Assembly: GCA_028752905.1 (NCBI GenBank)
Contig: JAQNBH010000012.1
Coordinates: 28,591,816 to 28,655,815, forward strand
From: Cladorhizidae sp. MBARI D1340-BT2
Taxonomy: Eukaryota > Porifera > Demospongiae > Poecilosclerida > Cladorhizidae
Direction: 5' to 3'
Length of the DNA: 64,000 nucleotides
This document shows positions 36,697 to 49,006 of this stretch, piece by piece. Both the position numbers and the translations under genes were made by a program. Below the pieces are notes generated by a model. It saw nothing but the letters and a program-made list of their open reading frames with translations. It did no database searches and was not told where the DNA came from. The stretch's first letter is position 1, and each line of letters starts with the position of its first letter.

Positions 36697-39156
36697 ACTC
36701 CAGCAGTTCCTACACTTGCACAGCTGAGACTGTCACTACTCCAGCAGTCCCTACACTTGCACAGCTAAGACTGTCACTACTCCAGCAGTCCCTACACTTG
36801 CACAGCTAAGACTGTCACTACTCCAGCAGTTCCTACACTTGCACAGCTGAGACAGTCACTAGTCCAGCAGTTCCTACACTTGCACAGCTGAGACTGTCAC
36901 TACTCCAGCAGTCCCTACACTTGCACAGATAAGACTGTCACTACTCCAGCAGTTCCTACACTTGCACAGCTGAGACTGTCACTACTCCAGCAGTTCCTAC
37001 ACTTGCACAGCTGAGACTGTCACTACTCCAACACTTGCACAGCTGAGACTGTCACTACTCCATCAGTTCCTACACTTGCACAGCTGAGACTGTCACTACT
37101 CCAGCATTTCCTACACTTGCACAGCTGAGACTGTCACTACTCCAGCAGTTCCTACACTTGCACAGCTGAGACAGTCACTACTCCAGCAGTTCCTACACTT
37201 GCACAGCTGAGACTGTCACTACTCCATCAGTTCCTACACTTGCACAGCTGAGACAGTCACTACTCCAGCAGTTCCTACACTTGCACAGCTGAGACTGTCA
37301 CTACTCCAGCAGTTCCTACACTTGCACAGCTGAGACTGTCACTACTCCAGCAGTTCCTACACTTACAGCTAAGACTGTCACTACTCCAGCAGTTCCTACA
37401 CTTACAGCTAAGACTGTCACTACTCCAGCAGTTCCTACACTTGCACAGCTGAGACTACTCCAGCAGTTCCTACACTTGCACAGCTGAGACTGTCACTACT
37501 CCAGCAGTTCCTACACTTGCACAGCTGAGACTGTCACTACTCCAGCAGTTCCTACACTTGCACAGCTGAGACTGTCACTACTCCAGCAGTTCCTACACTT
37601 GCACAGCTGAGACTGTCACTACTCCAGCAGTTCCAACACTTGCACAGCTGAGACAGTCACTACTCCAGCAGTTCCTACACTTGCACAGCTAAGACTGTCA
37701 CTACCCCAGCAGTTCCTACACTTGCACAGCTGAGACTGTCACTACTCCAGCAGTTCCTACACTTGCACAGCTGAGACTGTCACTACTCCAACACTTGCAC
37801 AGCTGAGACAGTCACTACTCCAGCAGTTCCTACACTTGCACAGCTAAGACTGTCACTACCCCAGCAGTTCCTACACTTGCACAGCTGAGACTGTCACTAC
37901 CCCAGCAGTTCCTACACTTGCACAGCTAAGACTGTCACTACTCCAGCAGTTCCTACACTTCACAGCTAAGACTGTCACTACTCCAGCAGTTCCTACACTT
38001 GCACAGCTGAGACTGTCACTACCCCAGCAGTTCCTACACTTGCACAGCTAAGACTGTCACTACTCCAGCAGTTCCTACACTTGCACAGCTGAGACTGTCA
38101 CTACTCCAGCAGTTCCTACACTTGCACAGCTAAGACTGTCACTACTCCAGCAGTTCCTACACTTGCACAGCTGAGACTGTCACTACTCCAGCAGTTCCTA
38201 CACTTGCACAGCCGAGACTCTCACTACTCCAGCAGTTCCTATACTTGCACAGCTGAGACTGTCACTACTCCAGCAGTTCCTACACTTGCACAGCTGAGAC
38301 TGTCACTACTCCAGCAGTTCCTACACTTGCACAGCTAAGACTGTCACTACTCCATCAGTTCCTACACTTCACAGCTGAGACTGTCACTACTCCAGCAGTT
38401 CCTACACTTGCACAGCTGAGACTGTCACTACTCCAGCAGTTCCTACACTTGCACAGCTGAGACAGTCACTACTCCAGCAGTTCCTACACTTCACAGCTGA
38501 GACTGTCACTACTCCAGCAGTTCCTACACTTGCACAGCTGAGACTGTCACTACTCCAGCAGTCCCTACACTTGCACAGCTGAGACTGTCACTACTCCAGC
38601 AGTTCCTACACTTGCACAGCTGAGACAGTCACTACTCCAGCAGTTCCTACACTTCACAGCTGAGACTGTCACTACTCCAGCAGTTCCTACACTTGCACAG
38701 CTGAGACTGTCACTACTCCAGCAGTTCCTACACTTCACAGCTGAGACTGTCACTACTCCAGCAGTTCCTACACTTGCACAGCTGAGACTGTCACTACTCC
38801 AGCAGTTCCTACACTTGCACAGCTAAGACTGTCACTACTCCATCAGTTCCTACACTTGCACAGCTGAGACTGTCACTACTCCAGCAGTTCCTACACTTGC
38901 ACAGCTGAGACTGTCACTACTCCAGCAGTTCCTACACTTGCACAGCTGAGACTGTCACTACTCCAGCAGTTCCTACACTTGCACAGCTGAGACTGTCACT
39001 ACCCCAGCAGTTCCTACACTTGCACAGCTAAGACTGTCACTACTCCAGCAGTTCCTACACTTGCACAGCTGAGACTGTCACTACTCCAGCAGTTCCTACA
39101 CTTGCACAGCTAAGACTGTCACTACTCCAGCAGTTCCTACACTTGCACAGCTGAGA

Positions 39157-42100
39157 CTGTCACTACTCCAGCAGTTCCTACACTTGCACAGCTGAGACTG
39201 TCACTACTCCAGCAGTTCCTACACTTGCACAGCTAAGACTGTCACTACTCCAGCAGTTCCTACACTTGCACAGCTGAGACTGTCACTACTCCAGCAGTTC
39301 CTACACTTGCACAGCTAAGACTGTCACTACTCCAGCAGTTCCTACACTTGCACAGCTGAGACTGTCACTACTCCAGCAGTTCCTACACTTGTACAGCTGA
39401 GACTCTCACTACTCCAGCAGTTCCTATACTTGCACAGCTGAGACTATCACTACTCCAGCAGTTCCTACACTTGCACAGCTAAGACTGTCACTACTCCAGC
39501 AGTTCCTACACTTGCACAGCTGAGACTGTCACTATTCCAGCAGTTCCTACACTTGCACAGCTAAGACTGTCACTACTCCATCAGTTCCTACACTTCACAG
39601 CTGAGACTGTCACTACTCCAGCAGTTCCTACACTTGCACAGCTGAGACTGTCACTACTCCAGCAGTTCCTACACTTGCACAGCTGAGACAGTCACTACTC
39701 CAGCAGTTCCTACACTTCACAGCTGAGACTGTCACTATTCCAGCAGTTCCTACACTTGCACAGCTGAGACTGTCACTACTCCAGCAGTTCCTACACTTGC
39801 ACAGCTAAGACTGTCACTATTCCAGCAGTTCCTACACTTGCACAGCTGAGACTGTCACTACTCTAGCAGTTCCTACACTTGCACAGCTAAGACTGTCACT
39901 ACTCCAGCAGTTCCTACACTTGCACAGCTGAGACAGTCACTACTCCAGCAGTTCCTACACTTGCACAGCTAAGACTGTCACTACCCCAGCAGTTCCTACA
40001 CTTGCACAGCTGAGACTGTCACTACTCCAGCAGTCCCTACACTTGCACAGCTGAGACTGTCACTACTCCAGCAGTTCCTACACTTGCACAGCTGAGACTG
40101 TCACTACTCCAGCAGTTCCTACACTTGCACAGCTGAGACTGTCACTACTCCAGCAGTTCCTACACTTGCACAGCTAAGACTGTCACTACTCCAGCAGTTC
40201 CTACACTTGCACAGCTAAGACTGTCACTACTCCAGCAGTTCCTACACTTGCACAGCTGAGACAGTCAATACTCCAGCAGTTCCTACACTTGCACAGCTGA
40301 GACTGTCACTACTCTAGCAGTTCCTACACTTGCACAGCTAAGACTGTCACTACTCCAGCAGTTCCTACACTTGCACAGCTGAGACAGTCACTAGTCCAGC
40401 AGTTCCTACACTTCACAGCTAAGACTGTCACTACTCCAGCAGTTCCTACACTTGCACCGCTAAGACTGTCACTATTCCAGCAGTTCCTACACTTGCACAG
40501 CTGAGACTGTCACTACTCCAGCAGTTCCTACACTTGCACAGCTAAGACTGTCACTACTCCAGCAGTTCCTACACTTGCACAGCTAAGACTGTCACTACTC
40601 CAGCAGTTCCTACACTTGCACAGCTGAGACTGTCACTACTCCAGCAGTCCATACACTTGCACAGCTAAGACTGTCACTACTCCAGCAGTCCCTACACTTG
40701 CACAGCTAAGACTGTCACTACTCCAGCAGTTCCTACACTTGCACAGCTGAGACAGTCACTAGTCCAGCAGTTCCTACACTTGCACAGCTGAGACTGTCAC
40801 TACTCCAGCAGTCCCTACACTTGCACAGATAAGACTGTCACTACTCCAGCAGTTCCTACACTTGCACAGCTGAGACTGTCACTACTCCAGCAGTTCCTAC
40901 ACTTGCACAGCTGAGACTGTCACTACTCCAACACTTGCACAGCTGAGACTGTCACTACTCCATCAGTTCCTACACTTGCACAGCTGAGACTGTCACTACT
41001 CCAGCATTTCCTACACTTGCACAGCTGAGACTGTCACTACTCCAGCAGTTCCTACACTTGCACAGCTGAGACAGTCACTACTCCAGCAGTTCCTACACTT
41101 GCACAGCTGAGACTGTCACTACTCCATCAGTTCCTACACTTGCACAGCTGAGACAGTCACTACTCCAGCAGTTCCTACACTTGCACAGCTGAGACTGTCA
41201 CTACTCCAGCAGTTCCTACACTTGCACAGCTGAGACTGTCACTACTCCAGCAGTTCCTACACTTACAGCTAAGACTGTCACTACTCCAGCAGTTCCTACA
41301 CTTACAGCTAAGACTGTCACTACTCCAGCAGTTCCTACACTTGCACAGCTGAGACTACTCCAGCAGTTCCTACACTTGCACAGCTGAGACTGTCACTACT
41401 CCAGCAGTTCCTACACTTGCACAGCTGAGACTGTCACTACTCCAGCAGTTCCTACACTTGCACAGCTGAGACTGTCACTACTCCAGCAGTTCCTACACTT
41501 GCACAGCTGAGACTGTCACTACTCCAGCAGTTCCAACACTTGCACAGCTGAGACAGTCACTACTCCAGCAGTTCCTACACTTGCACAGCTAAGACTGTCA
41601 CTACCCCAGCAGTTCCTACACTTGCACAGCTGAGACTGTCACTACTCCAGCAGTTCCTACACTTGCACAGCTGAGACTGTCACTACTCCAACACTTGCAC
41701 AGCTGAGACAGTCACTACTCCAGCAGTTCCTACACTTGCACAGCTAAGACTGTCACTACCCCAGCAGTTCCTACACTTGCACAGCTGAGACTGTCACTAC
41801 CCCAGCAGTTCCTACACTTGCACAGCTAAGACTGTCACTACTCCAGCAGTTCCTACACTTCACAGCTAAGACTGTCACTACTCCAGCAGTTCCTACACTT
41901 GCACAGCTGAGACTGTCACTACCCCAGCAGTTCCTACACTTGCACAGCTAAGACTGTCACTACTCCAGCAGTTCCTACACTTGCACAGCTGAGACTGTCA
42001 CTACTCCAGCAGTTCCTACACTTGCACAGCTAAGACTGTCACTACTCCAGCAGTTCCTACACTTGCACAGCTGAGACTGTCACTACTCCAGCAGTTCCTA

Positions 42101-42878
42101 CACTTGTACAGCCGAGACTCTCACTACTCCAGCAGTTCCTATACTTGCACAGCTGAGACTGTCACTACTCCAGCAGTTCCTACACTTGCACAGCTGAGAC
42201 TGTCACTACTCCAGCAGTTCCTACACTTGCACAGCTAAGACTGTCACTACTCCATCAGTTCCTACACTTCACAGCTGAGACTGTCACTACTCCAGCAGTT
42301 CCTACACTTGCACAGCTGAGACTGTCACTACTCCAGCAGTTCCTACACTTGCACAGCTGAGACAGTCACTACTCCAGCAGTTCCTACACTTCACAGCTGA
42401 GACTGTCACTACTCCAGCAGTTCCTACACTTGCACAGCTGAGACTGTCACTACTCCAGCAGTCCCTACACTTGCACAGCTGAGACTGTCACTACTCCAGC
42501 AGTTCCTACACTTGCACAGCTGAGACAGTCACTACTCCAGCAGTTCCTACACTTCACAGCTGAGACTGTCACTACTCCAGCAGTTCCTACACTTGCACAG
42601 CTGAGACTGTCACTACTCCAGCAGTTCCTACACTTCACAGCTGAGACTGTCACTACTCCAGCAGTTCCTACACTTGCACAGCTGAGACTGTCACTACTCC
42701 AGCAGTTCCTACACTTGCACAGCTAAGACTGTCACTACTCCATCAGTTCCTACACTTGCACAGCTGAGACTGTCACTACTCCAGCAGTTCCTACACTTGC
42801 ACAGCTGAGACTGTCACTACTCCAGCAGTTCCTACACTTGCACAGCTGAGACTGTCACTACTCCAGCAGTTCCTACAT
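39157..42878. repeat. 3.9-kb near-tandem duplication, copy 2
   Basis: Counterpart of 34795-38978 without the 462-bp insert. It ends near 42878, where ACATTTGC appears in place of ACACTTGC (38978). A private change, AGTCCATAC at 40646-40654, is AGTCCCTAC in the other copies (36750 and 51160). It lies inside copy 1 of the 10,510-bp duplication and is itself copied to about 49667-53388. Confidence 0.9.
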
Positions 42879-43200
42879 TTGCACAGCTGAGACTGTCACT
42901 ACTCCAGCAGTTCCTACACTTCACAGCTGAGACTGTCACTACTCCAGCAGTTCCTACACTTGCACAGCTAAGACTGTCACTACTCCAGCAGTTCCTACAC
43001 TTCACAGCTGAGACTGTCACTACTCCAGCAGTTCCTACACTTGCACAGCTGAGACTGTCACTACTCCAGCAGTTCCTACATTTGCACAGCTGAGACTGTC
43101 ACTACTCCAGCAGTTCCTACACTTCACAGCTGAGACTGTCACTACTCCAGCAGTTCCTACACTTGCACAGCTAAGACTGTCACTACTCCAGCAGTTCCTA

Positions 43201-43250
43201 CACTTGCACAGCTGAGACTGTTTTTCACTACTCCAGCAGTCCCTACACTT
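43201..43250. repeat. 45-bp unit with a five-T run
   Basis: GACTG is followed by TTTTTCACTACTCC instead of TCACTACTCC, a gain of four T residues at unit position 29. This is the only run of five identical bases in the array apart from its copy at 53731. It is a clean marker that the 10,510-bp duplication is real or at least systematic. Confidence 0.95.
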
Positions 43251-44012
43251 GCACAGCTGAGACAGTCACTACTCCAGCAGTTCCTACACTTGCACAGCTA
43301 AGACTGTCACTACCCCAGCAGTTCCTACACTTGCACAGCTGAGACTGTCACTACTCCAGCAGTCCCTACACTTGCACAGCTGAGACTGTCAATACTCCAG
43401 CAGTTCCTACACTTGCACAGCTGAGACTGTCACTACTCCAGCAGTTCCTACACTTGTACAGCTAAGACTGTCACTACTCCAGCAGTTCCTACACTTCACA
43501 GCTAAGACTGTCACTACTCCAGCAGTTCCTACACTTGCACCGCTAAGACTGTCACTATTCCAGCAGTTCCTACACTTGCACAGCTGAGACTGTCACTACT
43601 CCAGCAGTTCCTACACTTGCACAGCTAAGACTGTCACTATTCCAGCAGTTCCTACACTTGCACAGCTGAGACTGTCACTACTCTAGCAGTTCCTACACTT
43701 GCACAGCTAAGACTGTCACTACTCCAGAAGTTCCTACACTTGCACAGCTGAGACAGTCACTACTCCAGCAGTTCCTACACTTGCACAGCTAAGACTGTCA
43801 CTACCCCAGCAGTTCCTACACTTGCACAGCTGAGACTGTCACTACTCCAGCAGTCCCTACACTTGTACAGCTGAGACTGTCACTACTCCAGCAGTTCCTA
43901 CACTTGCACAGCTGAGACTGTCACTACTCCAGCAGTCCCTACACTTGCACAGCTAAGACTGTCACTACTCCAGCAGTTCCTACACTTGCACAGCTAAGAC
44001 TGTCACTACTCC

Positions 44013-46478
44013 AGCAGTTCCTACACTTGCACAGCTGAGACTGTCACTACTCCAGCAGTTCCTACACTTGCACAGCTGAGACTGTCACTACTCCAGCAGT
44101 TCCTACACTTGCACAGCTAAGACTGTCACTACTCCAGCAGTTCCTACACTTGCACAGCTGAGACTGTCACTACTCCAGCAGTCCCTACACTTGCACAGCT
44201 AAGACTGTCACTACTCCAGCAGTCCCTACACTTGCACAGCTAAGACTGTCACTACTCCAGCAGTTCCTACACTTGCACAGCTGAGACAGTCACTAGTCCA
44301 GCAGTTCCTACACTTGCACAGCTAAGACTGTCACTACTCCAGCAGTTCCTACACTTGCACAGCTAAGACTGTCACTACTCCAGCAGTTCCTACACTTGCA
44401 CAGCTGAGACTGTCACTACTCCAGCAGTTCCTACACTTGCACAGCTGAGACTGTCACTACTCCAACACTTGCACAGCTGAGACTGTCACTACTCCATCAG
44501 TTCCTACACTTGCACAGCTGAGACTGTCACTACTCCAGCATTTCCTACACTTGCACAGCTGAGACTGTCACTACTCCAGCAGTTCCTACACTTGCACAGC
44601 TGAGACAGTCACTACTCCAGCAGTTCCTACACTTGCACAGCTGAGACTGTCACTACTCCATCAGTTCCTACACTTGCACAGCTGAGACAGACACTACTCC
44701 AGCAGTTCCTACACTTGCACAGCTGAGACTGTCACTACTCCAGCAGTTCCTACACTTGCACAGCTGAGACTGTCACTACTCCAGCAGTCCCTACACTTGC
44801 ACAGCTAAGACTGTCACTACTCCAGCAGTTCCTACACTTGCACAGCTGAGACTGTCACTACTCCAGCAGTTCCTACACTTGCACAGCTGAGACTGTCACT
44901 ACTCCAGCAGTTCCTACACTTGCACAGCTGAGACTGTCACTACTCCAGCAGTTCCTACACTTACAGCTAAGACTGTCACTACTCCAGCAGTTCCTACACT
45001 TACAGCTAAGACTGTCACTACTCCAGCAGTTCCTACACTTGCACAGCTGAGACTGTCACTACTCCAGCAGTTCCTACACTTGCACAGCTGAGACTGTCAC
45101 TACTCCAGCAGTTCCAACACTTGCACAGCTGAGACAGTCACTACTCCAGCAGTTCCTACACTTGCACAGCTAAGACTGTCACTACCCCAGCAGTTCCTAC
45201 ACTTGCACAGCTGAGACTGTCACTACTCCAGCAGTTCCTACACTTGCACAGCTGAGACTGTCACTACTCCAACACTTGCACAGCTGAGACAGTCACTACT
45301 CCAGCAGTTCCTACACTTGCACAGCTGAGACTGTCACTACTCCAACAGTTGCACAGCTGAGACAGTCACTACTCCAGCAGTTCCTACACTTGCACAGCTG
45401 AGACTGTCACTACTCCAGCAGTTCCTACACTTGCACAGCTGAGACTGTCACTACTCCAGCAGTTCCTACACTTGCACAGCTGAGACTGTCACTACTCCAG
45501 CAGTTCCTACACTTGCACAGCTGAGACTGTCACTACTCCAGCAGTTCCTACACTTGCACAGCTGAGACTGTCACTACTCCAGCAGTTCCTACACTTGTAC
45601 AGCTGAGACTCTCACTACTCCAGCAGTTCCTACACTTGCACAGCTGAGACTGTCACTACTCCAGCAGTTCCTACACTTGCACAGCTAAGACTGTCACTGC
45701 TCCAGCAGTTCCTACACTTGCACAGCTGAGACTGTCACTACTCCAGCAGTTCCTACACTTGTACAGCTGAGACTCTCACTACTCCAGCAGTTCCTATACT
45801 TGCACAGCTGAGACTATCACTACTCCAGCAGTTCCTACACTTGCACAGCTAAGACTGTCACTACTCCAGCAGTTCCTACACTTGCACAGCTGAGACTGTC
45901 ACTACTCCAGCAGTTCCTACACTTGCACAGCTAAGACTGTCACTACTCCATCAGTTCCTACACTTCACAGCTGAGACTGTCACTACTCCAGCAGTTCCTA
46001 CACTTGCACAGCTGAGACTGTCACTACTCCAGCAGTTCCTACACTTGCACAGCTGAGACAGTCACTACTCCAGCAGTTCCTACACTTCACAGCTGAGACT
46101 GTCACTACTCCAGCAGTTCCTACACTTGCACAGCTGAGACTGTCACTACTCCAGCAGTCCCTACACTTGCACAGCTGAGACTGTCACTACTCCAGCAGTT
46201 CCTACACTTGCACAGCTGAGACAGTCACTACTCCAGCAGTTCCTACACTTCACAGCTGAGACTGTCACTACTCCAGCAGTTCCTACACTTGCACAGCTGA
46301 GACTGTCACTACTCCAGCAGTTCCTACACTTCACAGCTGAGACTGTCACTACTCCAGCAGTTCCTACACATGCACAGCTAAGACTGTCACTACTCCAGCA
46401 GTTCCTACACTTGCACAGCTGAGACTGTCACTACTCCAGCAGTTCCTACACTTGCACAGCTAAGACTGTCACTACTCC
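44013..46478. repeat. 2.4-kb tandem repeat, copy 1 (2,466 bp)
   Basis: Matches 46479-49006. The offset is 2,466 bp up to CTCCAACAGT (45340 and 47806) and 2,425 bp from CACTGCTCC (45691 and 48116) on, because copy 1 has five consecutive plain CTGAG units after 45390 and copy 2 has four. The left edge is CTCCAGC near 44012 against CTCCATC at 46478. This is the same superunit family as the 2,387-bp repeat at 5175-9988. Confidence 0.9.
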
Positions 46479-49006
46479 ATCAGTTCCTACACTTGCACAG
46501 CTGAGACTGTCACTACTCCAGCAGTTCCTACACTTGCACAGCTGAGACTGTCACTACTCCAGCAGTTCCTACACTTGCACAGCTAAGACTGTCACTACTC
46601 CAGCAGTTCCTACACTTGCACAGCTGAGACTGTCACTACTCCAGCAGTCCCTACACTTGCACAGCTAAGACTGTCACTACTCCAGCAGTCCCTACACTTG
46701 CACAGCTAAGACTGTCACTACTCCAGCAGTTCCTACACTTGCACAGCTGAGACAGTCACTAGTCCAGCAGTTCTTACACTTGCACAGCTAAGACTGTCAC
46801 TACTCCAGCAGTTCCTACACTTGCACAGCTAAGACTGTCACTACTCCAGCAGTTCCTACACTTGCACAGCTGAGACTGTCACTACTCCAGCAGTTCCTAC
46901 ACTTGCACAGCTGAGACTGTCACTACTCCAACACTTGCACAGCTGAGACTGTCACTACTCCATCAGTTCCTACACTTGCACAGCTGAGACTGTCACTACT
47001 CCAGCATTTCCTACACTTGCACAGCTGAGACTGTCACTACTCCAGCAGTTCCTACACTTGCACAGCTGAGACAGTCACTACTCCAGCAGTTCCTACACTT
47101 GCACAGCTGAGACTGTCACTACTCCATCAGTTCCTACACTTGCACAGCTGAGACAGACACTACTCCAGCAGTTCCTACACTTGCACAGCTGAGACTGTCA
47201 CTACTCCAGCAGTTCCTACACTTGCACAGCTGAGACTGTCACTACTCCAGCAGTCCCTACACTTGCACAGCTAAGACTGTCACTACTCCAGCAGTTCCTA
47301 CACTTGCACAGCTGAGACTGTCACTACTCCAGCAGTTCCTACACTTGCACAGCTGAGACTGTCACTACTCCAGCAGTTCCTACACTTGCACAGCTGAGAC
47401 TGTCACTACTCCAGCAGTTCCTACACTTACAGCTAAGACTGTCACTACTCCAGCAGTTCCTACACTTACAGCTAAGACTGTCACTACTCCAGCAGTTCCT
47501 ACACTTGCACAGCTGAGACTGTCACTACTCCAGCAGTTCCTACACTTGCACAGCTGAGACTGTCACTACTCCAGCAGTTCCAACACTTGCACAGCTGAGA
47601 CAGTCACTACTCCAGCAGTTCCTACACTTGCACAGCTAAGACTGTCACTACCCCAGCAGTTCCTACACTTGCACAGCTGAGACTGTCACTACTCCAGCAG
47701 TTCCTACACTTGCACAGCTGAGACTGTCACTACTCCAACACTTGCACAGCTGAGACAGTCACTACTCCAGCAGTTCCTACACTTGCACAGCTGAGACTGT
47801 CACTACTCCAACAGTTGCACAGCTGAGACAGTCACTACTCCAGCAGTTCCTACACTTGCACAGCTGAGACTGTCACTACTCCAGCAGTTCCTACACTTGC
47901 ACAGCTGAGACTGTCACTACTCCAGCAGTTCCTACACTTGCACAGCTGAGACTGTCACTACTCCAGCAGTTCCTACACTTGCACAGCTGAGACTGTCACT
48001 ACTCCAGCAGTTCCTACACTTGTACAGCTGAGACTCTCACTACTCCAGCAGTTCCTACACTTGCACAGCTGAGACTGTCACTACTCCAGCAGTTCCTACA
48101 CTTGCACAGCTAAGACTGTCACTGCTCCAGCAGTTCCTACACTTGCACAGCTGAGACTGTCACTACTCCAGCAGTTCCTACACTTGTACAGCTGAGACTC
48201 TCACTACTCCAGCAGTTCCTATACTTGCACAGCTGAGACTATCACTACTCCAGCAGTTCCTACACTTGCACAGCTAAGACTGTCACTACTCCAGCAGTTC
48301 CTACACTTGCACAGCTGAGACTGTCACTACTCCAGCAGTTCCTACACTTGCACAGCTAAGACTGTCACTACTCCATCAGTTCCTACACTTCACAGCTGAG
48401 ACTGTCACTACTCCAGCAGTTCCTACACTTGCACAGCTGAGACTGTCACTACTCCAGCAGTTCCTACACTTGCACAGCTGAGACAGTCACTACTCCAGCA
48501 GTTCCTACACTTCACAGCTGAGACTGTCACTACTCCAGCAGTTCCTACACTTGCACAGCTGAGACTGTCACTACTCCAGCAGTCCCTACACTTGCACAGC
48601 TGAGACTGTCACTACTCCAGCAGTTCCTACACTTGCACAGCTGAGACAGTCACTACTCCAGCAGTTCCTACACTTCACAGCTGAGACTGTCACTACTCCA
48701 GCAGTTCCTACACTTGCACAGCTGAGACTGTCACTACTCCAGCAGTTCCTACACTTCACAGCTGAGACTGTCACTACTCCAGCAGTTCCTACACATGCAC
48801 AGCTAAGACTGTCACTACTCCAGCAGTTCCTACACTTGCACAGCTGAGACTGTCACTACTCCAGCAGTTCCTACACTTGCACAGCTAAGACTGTCACTAC
48901 TCCATCAGTTCCTACACTTGCACAGCTGAGACTGTCACTACTCCAGCAGTTCCTACACTTGCACAGCTGAGACTGTCACTACTCCAGCAGTTCCTACACT
49001 TGCACA
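46479..49006. repeat. 2.4-kb tandem repeat, copy 2
   Basis: Second copy with one fewer plain unit near 47990. Similarity, including about 100 bp of overlap, ends where CTAAG of 46582 is CTGAG at 49007. Private TTCTTACAC at 46774. Confidence 0.9.

Larger units (their letters stand above)
34795..38978. repeat. 3.9-kb near-tandem duplication, copy 1 (with private 462-bp insert)
   Basis: Matches 39157-42878 at an offset of 4,362 bp up to 36234 and 3,900 bp from 36235 onward. The 462-bp change in offset equals an internal duplication private to this copy. Markers: TTCCTATAC (35059 and 39421), GTCAATAC and CTCTAGC clusters, CAGATAAG (36925 and 40825), double TTACAG units, GCCGAGACTCTC (38211 and 42111). 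A point difference is CTTGCACAGCCGAG at 38204 against CTTGTACAGCCGAG at 42104. Confidence 0.9.

Noticed and set aside
43221..43225. Five-T run as a polymerase III terminator or a transposon scar
   Set aside because: It is a single four-base gain within an otherwise normal unit, with no target-site duplication and no A or B box nearby. It is present twice only because of the 10,510-bp duplication.
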